The position numbers and the translations under genes are program-made. 64,000 bases of DNA, taken from assembly GCF_958450345.1 (NCBI RefSeq), contig NC_088782.1, forward strand, positions 100,842,358-100,906,357, written 5' to 3'. The number at the start of each line of letters is the position of its first letter. Position 1 is the first letter of the stretch. This document shows positions 46,301-57,300 of the stretch, one piece after another. The notes under the pieces were generated by a model, which did not search any database, was not told the origin of the DNA, and saw nothing but the letters and a program-made list of their open reading frames with translations. Origin of the DNA: Calliphora vicina. Taxonomy: Eukaryota; Arthropoda; Insecta; Diptera; Calliphoridae.

Positions 46301-49300
46301 CAATTAATCTAATGATGATTTTCTACTTTGTATACATAATTATAAGAAATTAGAAAAATATTTCAATATTTTTTCTTTCGTATACATGTATTTCACTATA
46401 TTAAGGATTATTCTTAATTTTTTTCAATATGCATATAGATATTTCCTTTTCAAAAGTGTACAATTTATGTTGACTAGTTAGTAACTGATTTAGCCTTGGG
46501 CAGTTTTAATTTTGTACTCATTTTTGGCGAAAGTTGTGTTTTCTAACCGCTTTTATAATTCCTATAGCATTTCTGGGATTTTGATGCAACTCTTCCATAA
46601 TGTTGGCATTTGTTTTAATGCAACTATTTATTTTCATTAGCAGTTTTTTCTGCAACGGTATTTGTCACCTTCATTAGATGATAAATTTGAGTAAAAAGAT
46701 ATAGGGATATTGAGTCGTTTAAATTACTAGGAATTACATTAAAATCAATTTTTGGTTGGTAGTTAGGAGAAATTGTCGGATCATTTCTCTTTCCTAGAGG
46801 TGTACTCGGATGTCGTTTAACAAATCCATCCAACCATTCAGTATCCGCCAATTCATGTTCTATCCAGGATTTTGGTAGAATTTTTTTATTTTTCTGTGCA
46901 ATGAGATAAACAAATTTCTTAATATCATTTCCATCAAGTTCATATTGCAATTTTGCTAGTGTTTTGATGTATTCAGCCAGAAAGATTTCCTCCTCATCCG
47001 TAAATATTTGCCTATTGTTGCTATTGTTTTCAAGGCTGTTCATGTAAACACAGGTTTGTTGGCCAGACAGTTGGTGTCTTTTGTAATGTCTCCACAAGGT
47101 TGTTTTGGCAATTGTATGCTTTTTGGCTGCTGTTTCTATAGTCATTCCTTTTTCGATGTCTTTTATAGCTGATGATATATTTGTTATATTTATAGTGGGC
47201 CGCTTGAGGCTATTATTTTTACTTTTTGGCATAATAAATATTTACTCTTTTTTTGTTTGTTAGATACAACAAATGTATTTACAGCTTAAAAAATCAAGGT
47301 AAAAACAAACTATATGGTGTAAATTTTACAACCATTACCGTTATAGTGACAGCAACAGGATGTTTCATAATTTTAAATTAAATTTATTTCATATGAACTA
47401 TAAAATAAAGCAATGTACAAAGTTAAACAAAGAAATTTTTTTATAAATTTCAGATAAAACTATCGTGTTTTTTTTTTTTTTGTAAGGCCAGATTTTCGTT
47501 TGTTTCATATATCATATTTCGTTTATTTCATATATCATATTTAGCCAAAAAATCTCGACATAAAAAACACAAGGTAACGATATATATTTACTAGATATTT
47601 TTTAAGATGACAAACAATTTCCGTCGTTTTTTAAATCGGCTTGTGTGACAAACGTTTCAAGATTTGATTTTACCTTCATCGCCAAATTGTATGTGCGAAA
47701 TCGCCAAAAGACGCCAATTTTTTTCGGGCATAGAAAAAAATATATACATTAGGGCAGTAACTTTTTTAAATTTTTTGCAAATATCGAAAATGGCCGTAGC
47801 ATAGTCGAATAGACCATTGAAAGTTATTTTAAAAAAATAGTATTACTTTTTCGTGGTTGTAAAAAAAGTTCACCCACAAAACGCGGTAAAGTTTAGAGAT
47901 AATTTTTTTTATTTTTTGTTTATCCAAAAAACTCAGTTTTTAAAAAAAAAAATATGTCAACCTGGCTCGAATCTATATTTAAAATTTGCAGTTATGGGAA
48001 AAAATCCGCTGTTTCACTATAAAAAAAGGTAATACAAATTTGAGAAATTTTTTACTTTAAAAATCGTTTTTATGACCCGAGAAAAATTTTATCGTAAATA
48101 ACACAACATAACAAAATTTGGTTATAGTCCTAATGTACATACATAGAAGCGTTACTGTAAGTAAGCTTTCACTCTCAGCTTACTTTCAGTAGGGCATCTA
48201 GTTCTACCCCATGACACAACAATATAAGGTAGAATCAAAAGAAAAAACGTTCTCAATTATACAATTCCTGTAACGTCAATTACAAGCAAATATGAATAAA
48301 TCAAAATGAAATGTCGAAGAAAAAATTTATTATCAGCCCAATTATGGATAAAAATTCCCCGGGAGTTTTTTCCCTTTTCTCATTTTTCCTATTCAAATTC
48401 AATGGGAAAAAACTCCCGGGGAACAAACTCCCGCGGATTTTTTTATTCATAATTGGGCTGTATATGTATTTCATTTGGAAATTGTTGAAGAAAAATTATA
48501 TTTTTGTAAATAAATTTGTGTTAATTCCAAAATAAACGTATTAAAAAACATTGCATTTGACGTTGCAGGGGTATATATTGAAAACTCTCCCTAGTACTTC
48601 TACCTTGTTCTACCCTATGTTTTCGGGTCTCCCCATAGATATGATATATTACAAATGTCTAAATAAAACATTAAAAATATTTGTTTATACTTTTAGGAAC
48701 GACGTTATAAAAAATATTTGTGTTGTGCCTTAAGGCATGTGAAGAACATTTTTATGAAAACGGAAGGATCTAATTTACTTTTAAGACTTTCGTAATTAAT
48801 AACTATTTTAAACTAGTTGACCGCCCCTGCTTCGACCGGTAGCATTTACTAATGTTAGTTCTTCAAGTTTTTTTAACCCACATACACCTGACTTTTCTTA
48901 TTTATTTGCAAATAAAATATCTAAATTTGTACTGCATACTTTAGGGAGCTTTTTTATTTTAGTTGACTATACTAAAAAAAAATTTCCGACTTTTACCCGG
49001 AATTTTTTTTCTTTACAAACCATCTCCTGAAAATTTCGAATCGAATAAAAAAAATCAGCCAAATCGCTCTAGCCGTTCTCACGTGATGCCATTACATACA
49101 TGGACCATTTCATTTATATATATAGATTAAATATAATTCTATAGAGAATGTACGCAGTAAATTTAATTAACAGCAAATATTCTCATTTCAAATAGACCCA
49201 TCAACAAAACATGGCAGTAGTTCAAAGTGAATTTAATTTTCATGACTTCTTAAGCAATACAATGAACTGCCTAAAAATATCATTCGAACATGTTTTTAAA

Positions 49301-49875
49301 TTAGATCTGGTAGTTTGAATATTACACTTTTAATTTAATTAGATAAAAGTGTTGTTTTTTTGATGCACTAATAAAAAAGTTAATATATTTTTCACTTTTT
49401 CTCAGAAATTATTTAAACGATTTTCCACAATGCATACAAAACTGAATTGTTTCACCGTATGAATATAAGCACATGATCAATTGAATCCCTGCTTACTTCC
49501 AAAAATTCAATTGGCAACTAAACATTTCAGATTGTGAACCATTTCAAACTTAAATTTAAAAAAGATTTAACGAATAAAACTAAAATCAGTGTTTCTAAAT
49601 TAAAATACATAAATATAAATTAAACAAATTTTAAGGCAAAAATCAAATTACATATTTACTTGATCCTAACCCATGATAGTTTTTTTAATTTATCGTAATC
49701 TAAACTTCAAACATTGTCAAAGGAATATATTCGTAGACGGAACTAGAGTCCATTATGTTTAATATATTTATAAGTATTTTATCAGCTTATAAAAATTAAA
49801 ATTTTCTTTTCATTTTACAGACAATGTCAACTTGATGATTGGACCAAACATAAACATAACTGCATCAAAATATAG
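43345..49875 (+). CDS. Zmynd10: Zinc finger MYND-domain protein 10
   Basis: Four exons: 43345-43793, 43884-44301, 44382-44827 and 49821-49875, with GT/AG borders and consistent phases, 455 aa against about 440 in vertebrates. The first 400 residues are helical (FVYPEELTFFIESIRPFQI; VSILNYLADNVNSLPISATR; DIPWLMADLLNFRPW). The C-terminal MYND zinc finger has CGKC, CSNC and YYCSRQC, then HKHNC, completed only by the last small exon. ZMYND10 is a cytosolic co-chaperone for axonemal dynein arm assembly, so expression is expected in chordotonal neurons and sperm. Intron 3 is 4993 bp and full of repeats, with an opposite-strand HTH ORF. Retention or misuse of that intron would delete half the zinc finger. 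The gene is tail to tail with RpS12. Confidence 0.95.
45345..45740 (+). repeat. Dispersed repeat family A, copy 4 (Zmynd10 intron 3)
   Basis: Closest relative of 3385-3755: ATATCCATATTTTCTATATT, CTCAGCCATTTGTGGACCGA, AAACGGAATGACAAACTTAT and CTTCTCACGAAGGTGAAGGG. Confidence 0.78.
45950..46250 (+). repeat. Dispersed repeat family B, two tandem units
   Basis: Two units of about 150 bp carry TAGCTCCCGTATAAG or its variant, CCACTTCCAAAAATCACTTT and ATGATCGGTCTATAA. The same family forms 19150-19330 and 19960-20160 inside the duplicated hAT-like element (TAGCTCCCATATAAGACCCG). No ORF. Confidence 0.7.
46624..47232 (-). CDS. Pogo/CENP-B-type double HTH protein nested in Zmynd10 intron
   Basis: A 202-codon ORF with no interruption, antisense to Zmynd10. 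Residues about 10-55 form a Psq-type helix-turn-helix (ISSAIKDIEKGMTIETAAKK, TTLWRHYKRH). About 75-145 form a CENP-B/Tc5-type HTH (TDEEEIFLAEYIKTL, LPKSWIEHELADTEWLDGF, VKRHPSTPLGKR). This is the DNA-binding half of pogo/Tigger-type transposases. The DDE nuclease domain that should follow is absent; the protein ends soon after, at KTANENK. A further short open stretch continues in another frame past the stop (to about 46510). No terminal repeats were found. It may be a truncated transposon or a domesticated DNA-binding protein; sequence alone cannot decide. Confidence 0.7.
   Translation of the reverse strand: MPKSKNNSLKRPTINITNISSAIKDIEKGMTIETAAKKHTIAKTTLWRHYKRHQLSGQQTCVYMNSLENNSNNRQIFTDEEEIFLAEYIKTLAKLQYELDGNDIKKFVYLIAQKNKKILPKSWIEHELADTEWLDGFVKRHPSTPLGKRNDPTISPNYQPKIDFNVIPSNLNDSISLYLFTQIYHLMKVTNTVAEKTANENK
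47462..47580. repeat. Diverged relative of the 42357-42502 MITE
   Basis: ATCGTGTTTTTTT at the left and AAAAACACAAGGTAACGAT at the right are imperfectly complementary. The centre has CCAGATTTTCGTTTGTTTCA and a duplicated ATTTCATATATCATATTT. The region 47750-48130 that follows shares words with 14230-14380 but has no gene. Confidence 0.5.
48226..48606. mobile_element. Second copy of the 42821-43123 MITE family
   Basis: AACGTTCTCAATTATACAAT at the left and TTGACGTTGCAGGGGTATAT, GAAAACTCTCCCTA at the right match 42840-43115 closely. Ends read AAGGTAGAA inward. It carries an internal insertion (48334-48460) that the other copy lacks. Confidence 0.65.
48334..48460. mobile_element. 127-bp MITE inserted in an older MITE
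   Basis: Arms begin CAGCCCAATTATG and include ATAAAAATTCCCCGGGAG and its complement, followed on the right by a near-repeat (AACTCCCGCGG). TA (or TAT) borders both sides, as for Tc1/mariner-type insertions. The related copy at 42821-43123 lacks it, which supports insertion. Confidence 0.75.
48808..49125 (+). repeat. Interspersed repeat (ACTAGTTGACCGCCCCTGC type)
   Basis: It opens AACTAGTTGACCGCCCCTGC and ends CAAATCGCTCTAGCCGTTCT, then CATACATGGACC and a TATATATATAGAT run. This combination recurs widely in insect genomes as a short non-coding repeat; its class is uncertain. The left word resembles AACTAGCTGAACCCGGTCCG at 22484 and 27789. Confidence 0.6.
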
Positions 49876-50161
49876 ATCAAGAACATGCAAACCCACATTT
49901 AATATATCAACTATTAATTTTAACGCAATAAACAAATACTTTTTTTTTCTTTTAATATTTATCAATTTTTAATAAAAAAAATTTATCCTGATTTAACATT
50001 AAAAAAAATGTTTTTTATTGTTTTAAAACTACATCTATGTTTTAGCCACATTTGTTGTTATTTTGGTGTGTTTTTGATAAAAACAAAAACAAGATGCATC
50101 GTTATCATCATTCAGATGAACCCCATTTACAGACTAGACTACATAAATAGGAATTTGTAGT

Positions 50162-50831
50162 TTAGCTGTTTTGTCTGAGGTGCTCCTTGACGACATCCAA
50201 AGCTTGGGTTTCCTCACCGAAGTCCTTGATGACAACAACGGAACAGCCGCAAACCTTACGGGGCTTGCCTTCTTTGTCGATCTTGCACAAACCAGACCAT
50301 TCACCGAGCTTCTTGTGGGAGTCGACACGGATCAAGGGGATTTGATGTTCATGACAGAGGGCAGTAACGAGCTTCTTGTAGTTGGGTTCGTCAAAAGACT
50401 CAGCCAAGATACACAAAACAGCTTGACGTCTAAAATAAAAAAAATATACACGATGTTAGTTGTTTCTAAAAAGCACACTTGGGAGAATTTTCATGCTTAC
50501 TTGTCCAAGGCCTTGCAGGCTTGATGAATACCATGTACGAGACCATCGGCAATCAAAGATTTCTTCAAAACTTCTTGCAAAGCTTGATTAATATCCATGG
50601 GGCCACCTACAGCGGGAGCTGCTGAGGGAACATCACTGTTTGGAAAACAGAGAAAAATATATTTTTAATTCACTATCAAACCAAAAGCTTTACACGAAAC
50701 ATTAATGCTTTTTCTTTAACGATATATTTATTTTAATCGCTATTTTATTTCAACATTTTTTATTGTAATTGTTTAGCATTTCACTTATGTTCTGGGCATT
50801 TTTTTTATACTTACACATCAACGTCAGCCAT
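50162..50831 (-). CDS. RpS12: 40S ribosomal protein S12 (eS12)
   Basis: Coding exons 50831-50815, 50635-50501 and 50429-50162 give 139 aa, the usual insect length. Short acidic N-terminus MADVDVDVPS, then the L7Ae/L30e-type fold: ALQEVLKKSLIADGLVHGIH, QAVLCILAESFDE, ALCHEHQIPLIRVDSHKKLG, and the S12-specific ending CSVVVIKDFGEETQALDVVK. It is part of the 40S beak. In Drosophila, RpS12 also acts in Minute cell competition; that role is from the family, not seen here. The 3' end is 286 bp from the Zmynd10 stop, tail to tail. The coding start sits in a small exon (50857-50815) preceded by a noncoding TOP-like exon. Confidence 0.97.
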
Positions 50832-50959
50832 ATTTTAATGTATTTGTCGTCCTTGCACTGTAATAACAAAAAATTTCATTTATTAATTCAAAGATGTTCA
50901 TTATATTTTATATTAAAATATTTTTTGCAGCTTCAGCAGCAAATTCATTGCTTTCGTAC

Positions 50960-50990
50960 CTTTTTGACAACCGGAAAGAAAGAAGGGTGT
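50960..50990 (-). promoter_or_regulatory. RpS12 5' UTR exon with pyrimidine-rich start (TOP-like)
   Basis: On the minus strand CCTTCTTTCTTTCC (50986-50973) precedes GGTTGTCAAAAAG and a GTACG splice donor at 50959. A TTATTACAG acceptor (50866-50858) leads into the exon with the ATG. A short pyrimidine-led noncoding exon is the normal 5' end of fly ribosomal protein genes and would place translation under TOR control. The exact cap site is inferred. Confidence 0.65.
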
Positions 50991-51328
50991 TTTGCAGCCA
51001 ACTTCACATTATTTTGATACCGTTCGTTCAATTTTTGACATTTCGTGTGTATGTTCAGTGATTTCGTTAAGTTGGTTGAGATATATACAAAAGCTAATTG
51101 ATGTGATTTAATGTTTTTCAAATGAATTGTACGTTAATATTGATATCTTAATTTATTAATACATACATATTTATGTTTCATTTCATTTATTGTAATATTT
51201 TAAAGCCACATTTGGCCAATAATATTAATACTAATACATTCATATTAATACTAATAGTAAATATTACAGAGTATAACAAATTATTTATGATTACAAAACA
51301 TACTTAAATTAAACAAGTAATAACCCCC

Positions 51329-51443
51329 TTTTTCACAATATCTGGTAATCGTTTTTCGTAACGATAAACCTCCAATTAACATGTTTTTGTATGAGAACTG
51401 TCAGTTTATCGTCACGATAAAAAATAACCAGATTGAGAAAATC
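51329..51443. mobile_element. MITE-like inverted repeat, about 115 bp
   Basis: TCACAATATCTGGTAATCG with AACGATAAAC at the left pairs with GTTTATCGTCACGATAAAAA and AACCAGATTGAG at the right. It shares CTGGTTAT and ACTGACAGTT with the element at 6406-6518. The flanking 50991-51600 has no gene. Confidence 0.6.
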
Positions 51444-51639
51444 TTAAATACCCTCCACCTAAATATTGTTAGAAAGACTAGTTTACGCAGAAGATATTTT
51501 ATTTCAAATTTAAAAATTATCTAATTCAGCAATTTGTAATTGAAATAAATACAGATTCTACTATAACGTATGAAATTTAACAATTTATATTCTTAATAAT
51601 TGGTTAACATTATCCGATTTTGTCAACATTATATTTATT

Positions 51640-52345
51640 CACCACAAGTGAAGGAAAAGAGTTTAAAAAAGGGTATACAATAGTTAATATTGTAGTTATT
51701 ATCGCAAGTGGATTCAGATTTATAGTGTATGTATATAGTCAGGCAGTATTGAGGGCTTTGAAATGTCATATGGTACACTCGAAAATAGTGTTGAATTTTA
51801 ATATGTCTCTAGAAGATTTATTGGAACTATACACAATCAGGACAGGGTTCGGATCTGGACTATATTAATAGGTACTGAGAGGTTATACCTCCTATAGCCA
51901 CTACTATTGGTTGATCTTCGAAGCAGATAATAGTGTTGGACTTTAATAGGTCTCTAGAAGATTTATTGGAACTATACACAATCAGGACAGGGTTCGGATC
52001 TGGACTATATTAATAGGTACTGAGAGGTTATACCTCCTATAGCCACTACTATTGGTTGATCTTCGAAGCAGATAATCTCTACGAACCAATTCTGGTGTAG
52101 TAGGATGGATTGCAGCGTATCCAGGGCTATTTGGCTAAAGTTGGATCCAAGAGCAACCAGAATACTAATTTGGTTGCATCGGAAAAATCTCAGGTTTTTA
52201 GTAAAAGTGTTAACCGGTCACTGCCCAATTGGACCCTTTTTTAAAAAAAGGGAAGCAGATATTCTCTACGAACCAATCCTGGTGTTGTAGGATGGATTGC
52301 AACGTGTCCAGGGCTATTTGGCCAAAGTTGGATCCAAGGGTAACC
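51640..52345 (+). mobile_element. Decayed LINE RNase H fragments with internal duplications
   Basis: About 51720-51830 encodes YSQAVLRALKCHMVHSKIVL, resembling the SDSQAALRAL...SK region of R1/Jockey-type RNase H. 52105-52240 encodes ILIWLHRKNLRFLVKVLTGH followed by CPIG, the family's C-terminal VLTGHCxIG signature. Between them a 145-bp unit is tandemly repeated (51786-51930 and 51931-52075, near identical). A second stretch (GAAGCAGATA...GTTGGATCCAAG) occurs at about 52065-52150 and again at 52251-52340. All frames are broken. Confidence 0.7.
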
Positions 52346-52429
52346 GGAAATGTAACTTATTACCTATTGTTCTGAGCAAAATGTGTCCCAAATATTTTAG
52401 ATAACTATTTCTTCAATCTTCCGAAAAAA

Positions 52430-53290
52430 AAAAAATGTTGACTTTTTTTTCAAAAAAGAAAGCTTAGATATTTTCCTTGAAAACCTATTTGGTCGCTTAG
52501 TGGGATGCGAGTTGGATATCTATTAAAATAAATGTTATTCAAAACATACAATTTTTGACTTTTTTTGCAAAATCAAAAACTTTGTTGACTGTTTTATACA
52601 AAATGGACCCTTTTTTTAATTTTTTTTTGCTCTAAATAAAGCTTAGATATTTTCCTTGAAGACCTTTGTGGTCGCTTAGTGGGATATATATCAAAATAAA
52701 TATTTTGTAACTGAAGACATATGTACATTTTTTTACTTTTTTTTTCAACATCTAACGTTTTTTTCAAAATGGCCCTTTTTTAATTTTTTTTGCTCAAAAG
52801 AAAGCTTAGGTGCATTCCTAGATATTCCGAGTGGGATATTTATCAAAATAAATATTTTGTAAAGGTAGGGTCACACATGGCAAATATTTGTTCAAAAAAG
52901 ACTAACCACTTTTTTTAGCACAAATTTGATTGACGTGTTTATTCTTACAAGTGTTTTCTAAGATCAAACAGCATCAAATAAAATAAAACTAAATTGTTTG
53001 TTTTGAATCACCCAAAGTAAAATAAGTTTATGAAATAAATAAAAGAATTCAAATATATTTTATTTAGTGGTTACGTCTTTTTCGTCAAATATTTGTCAAG
53101 TGTGACCCTACCTTAAGACATAAAATTTTTAACTTTTTTTTTTTTGCAAAATCTAACTTTTTTATAAAATGGGCCCTTTTTTAAATTTCTTTTTTGCTCA
53201 AAAGAAAGCTTATGTCTTTTCCTTTAAGACCTTTTTGGTCGCTTAGTGGGATGCGAGTGGGATATCTATCAAAATAAGATTTTTGACTTT
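52430..53290 (+). repeat. Satellite-like tandem repeat, block 2
   Basis: Four or more diverged units of the satellite seen at 5640-6080: AAAGCTTAGATATTTTCCTT, GGTCGCTTAGTGGGATGCGA and ATCAAAATAAATATTTTGTA, each followed by a T-run and a TGGGCCC- or TGGACCC-type word. A MITE (52863-53113) is inserted in it. The two blocks are 47 kb apart in the same orientation. Confidence 0.8.
52863..53113. mobile_element. 251-bp MITE in satellite with TAA target duplication
   Basis: Ends AGGTAGGGTCACACATGGCA and, read inward from the right, AGGTAGGGTCACACTTGACA, with about 50 bp of imperfect complementarity including CAAATATTTG and AACCACT. TAA flanks both ends (52860-52862 and 53114-53116), fitting a PIF/Harbinger-type 3-bp target. 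No ORF. Confidence 0.75.
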
Positions 53291-54300
53291 TTTTTGCAAA
53301 ATTGAATCACATCCAAAATGGACTATTTCAGTACTTTGCTAAAATTTAGTATATTTTGATTTTTAGATGATTATAACATTTTTGTTTAAAAAGATTTTGA
53401 TACAAAATAAATTTTGTATAATTATTAACAAATTTTAACTTAACAGATGATAAAACAATTTGATAGGAATAACTACGGAATCCAAACCATTTCGAAGGGA
53501 ATATGTGACAAGTCTAAAAATAGAAAAACGTAGTAGTGTGAATGTATGAGATAGCCACTGCCATTTCGCCAAATCTTACAAAGACGATTGTACATAGATA
53601 TAATTGAAAAAAAAAAACGTATCCTTTAAGAAATAAAAAAAAATAAAACCAAATTTCATTCGTAGTTTTTGGATAATTTATTGGTAATTTTTTTGGAGAT
53701 TTATAATATGTATAGGAATTGATCGTTTGCAGTTCTAAAATTTGATTTTATTTCAAATGTGTAGCTTAATCTTTAGTACAGCAAACATACATACATATAT
53801 TTGTTTGAAAATACATTCACTTGGTGATTGAATTTTAGAGTACAATAAAGATTTCACTGCACTATTTAATAAAATTAAAACTGCTTTATTTTTTTAACTG
53901 ATTTTTAGTTACGTTCCGAATGCTTAATATGGGCATGATTAGTCATATTTATTGTTTATATAGATTTTTGTTTTTTTTATTTACGAAATCATAAATGTAT
54001 GAATGTATGTTCTACAATTGAAAGAAAGGAGATTTAAAAAAACGCCTAATCCAATGTTTGTTATAAAATTATAAATATAAAATGGGATATTTAAATTATA
54101 AAATGAAATGTATAGATATTAAATCAAAATTAACTACATTTAAACGAAATTATTTATGTATGTATATTGTAAAATTTCTTGCACAATTTGTGCAAATTAT
54201 TTAAAATATTATTATATATGTATGTATATTAAAATATTAATAAATACGAAACTAAAACTCAAGTATCATATTTTATTAGCATATTTTTTGTTAGATAAAT
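53291..54300. other. AT-rich 3' flank of Mi-2
   Basis: No gene. The part nearest 54300 should be the Mi-2 3' UTR, with short ATGTATGT runs near 54000, 54155 and 54220. Confidence 0.45.
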
Positions 54301-57300
54301 TTAATTTCCAGACGGATTGACACCACTAGTGTTATTCGACAGTTGACCGGGTACAGAGAATTGAGGTCGGAAATTAGAAAAGTTACCAGCGGGTCCACCC
54401 GTAAACGCTGGTAGAGTAGTGCCTTGAAATCCAGCGGGGAATTGAGCCATTAGTTGAGCTTAAAATAGAATAAACAATATTTAAAAAATCAGTAACAGTT
54501 AGAATTTTTTTTGAATATGCATAGATTTGTTTTTGGGAAATGTTTTTTTCTATTAGGTCACACGGGACACCTTGTAACTGATAATTTGATGAGATAATAC
54601 TGTCAAACAATTCGACTAATTTTATTTGGCATCATTACCTCAAAAACATTCAGTTGCAAAGTGCCAACGTGTGAAATTTGACACCTCATTTTTATACTAA
54701 CGGATTACTCTTATCAATTTTTAGGTTTTGGACTACAGAATTAGATTTTTTTCACTTTTACTACTACTATTCAACATTTTTTGAAAAAATATATATTTAT
54801 AACAAAACAACTCACCGGCATTGCTAGCGTTTCCTGCTGTTGCAGCTAAACGCGAGAGAATTGATCTCTCTGACATCTGCAAACGTTGGGCAACAGGTGG
54901 AATGCGTGCCAGTGTGGCTGGTAGACGCGAGACGTCACTCTTCATATCAGAAAGGAGTTCCTCCAATTGATTTAGCACTTTATGCAGAACAGCATTAGCA
55001 GGCTTATTGCCAGCCAATGATTCTTTGCTCAAATGTTGATGAGACTCGGCCAAACATTCAACCTCAGCGAAGCGAGCATTCAACGACATTGCTGGATGGT
55101 TAGGATCTTGAGCTAAATTCAAGAAGGCTGCTCTTCGTAACTGTTCCTCAATTACCAACGATTGTTCCAATAACTTAAAACGTCTGGCCAAGAATTTATT
55201 TTTAATTTCTAAGAAATTACCCTTACCGACATCCATTTTGAATGGTTCATTGATAATGGCAAAACGAATGTCGTTTTGAATGTCTTGCCAGCGGCCGTAA
55301 CCGTGAGTAACAATACCAGCCAAAAGCCAATAGTCATGACGGCGATGCCAAATTTCATATTCACGGCCAGGAACAGCGGCCTTTTCTTCGTTCAACCACA
55401 AAGTGTGGAGTTCGGTGAAACCACCATCAGCTATGTTGAACATAAATTTACGTTTTAATACTTCCAAACTTTCTTCAATCTTGGGCTTGCTAATGGTTTC
55501 CTTGGGATCCTTGTCAATAGATGATTTATTCAAAGACATAGAGCTATTCGGCTTTTCTACTTCACCATCATCCTTAATGATTAAAACATCATCGTCATCA
55601 TCGTCAATGATTTCTGTTGTTTTGTCATCGTCTCCTTTGTCCAACACTTTGTCGTCTTTTTTCGCTTCCTCCTTGATTTCTTTCTTCTCATCCTTAGGTT
55701 TGTCACTTTCTGTGTTGTCCCCGGCTTCGGACTTTTCTGTTTTAACATCTTTTGACTCAGATTCCTTGTCTTTTTCAGACTTTTCGGCTTTGACATCAGC
55801 CGTGACTTCTAGCTTTTCTTCATTTTTATCCTCATCTTTGTCGCTAGTTTTCTTTTCTTCGGATTCCGTTTCTTTTTTGACGTCGTCACTTTTGTCACTG
55901 GCGGCATTGATGGATTTTTCGTCAGCTTTTTCTGAGGCAGGAGCTGGACTGGGTGCAGCACTAGTAGCTGGTGTAGCACTGGTGCTAGTAGTTGCACTTT
56001 TATCTTCCGGCTTGACAACATTTTCTCCACCTTCTTCCTTTTTGACCGGTTCACATGGTTTCAAAATCAATTCAGGCATGCTGTAGTAACCATTAATGTG
56101 CTCAAATTCCTGCACCTTTTTACGTATTAAGGACATGACACCAATGCGTGTTAAAACGTGTTGCCTGGATAATCCTTCTCTGGGTACACCATCAGCAAAT
56201 GTTTCGGCATTATCAGCTCCTGGTTCACACAAATGACGCATGAATAGAGACACATATGCCTTGAAATTGCGCTCCGATTTTCCTCTCAGATCACGAACTA
56301 GCCATTGCGAATTGAAAGCATCTTGCGGCGGCATGCCATAACGCATGATGGCATTCAAGAAACTCTTACGTTGTCTGGCATTGAAACCTAAAACTTCTAT
56401 ATTTCCACCAACACGAGCCAACAGAGGTGGTAATGGCCTATCATCTCGCCGTTCAACACGTCTACGTGCTTTACGTCCCTCTCCGCCATTTTGCTCATCG
56501 AAATCATCATCGCCTCCATCTTCATCGGAACCGGCAGAATAATCAGAATTATATTCCGAATTGTTGTCTTGCCAGTTAGTGTCTTCACGTGTTGTATCGG
56601 CGGCCACAACTCCTCCATCGGTGTAATTGACTTGTTTGCGCACACGTTTTCCTTTGCCCAAACTACGACCCACATCCTCCTGATGTTGTTCGTAGTGATG
56701 ACGCAAGAGTTTGACCCAATACGCTGGATCGGAGTTTTCAGCTTCTTGTTTAATGATTTCTGTTTCTTCTTCTTCCTCTTCTTCTTTGGTGGCATAAGAA
56801 GCCACTTTGAATGATGACAAATATTCGTTAGCCCAGGATTCTTTTTCCTCGATACCCTTGTTAGATCTGTCTAATAGCTCGGCCACGGCTTTGTCATCAT
56901 AATGAATGGCTTCTTCTTTGTCGTCTTCTTTGAAGAGTTCTTCGGTACCAAAACGCAATATATCGTCCAATTCTTGTTTAGTGAAATTTGCTCCCTTACC
57001 ACCCATACCAGGGCGTACCACCAAATGGGTCAACATCATTTTTCGTTTGGCTACTTGGGTAACTCTTTCTTCTACCGAATTACGAGTAACAAAACGATAG
57101 ATCATAACCTTATTGGCCTGGCCAATACGATGGGCTCTGGAAAAGGCTTGGATATCATTGTGAGGATTCCAATCAGAGTCGTAAATAATAACAGTGTCTG
57201 CTGTGGCCAAATTAATACCCAAACCTCCAGCACGTGTACTCAATAAGAACACAAACTGTTGAGCACCCGGTGCATTAAAACGATCGATAGCTTCTTGTCT

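Noticed and set aside
55403..56086. 227-codon plus-strand ORF opposite Mi-2
   Set aside because: Ser/Phe-rich mirror of the Lys/Asp/Glu-rich Mi-2 linker; the minus-strand frame is the real gene.
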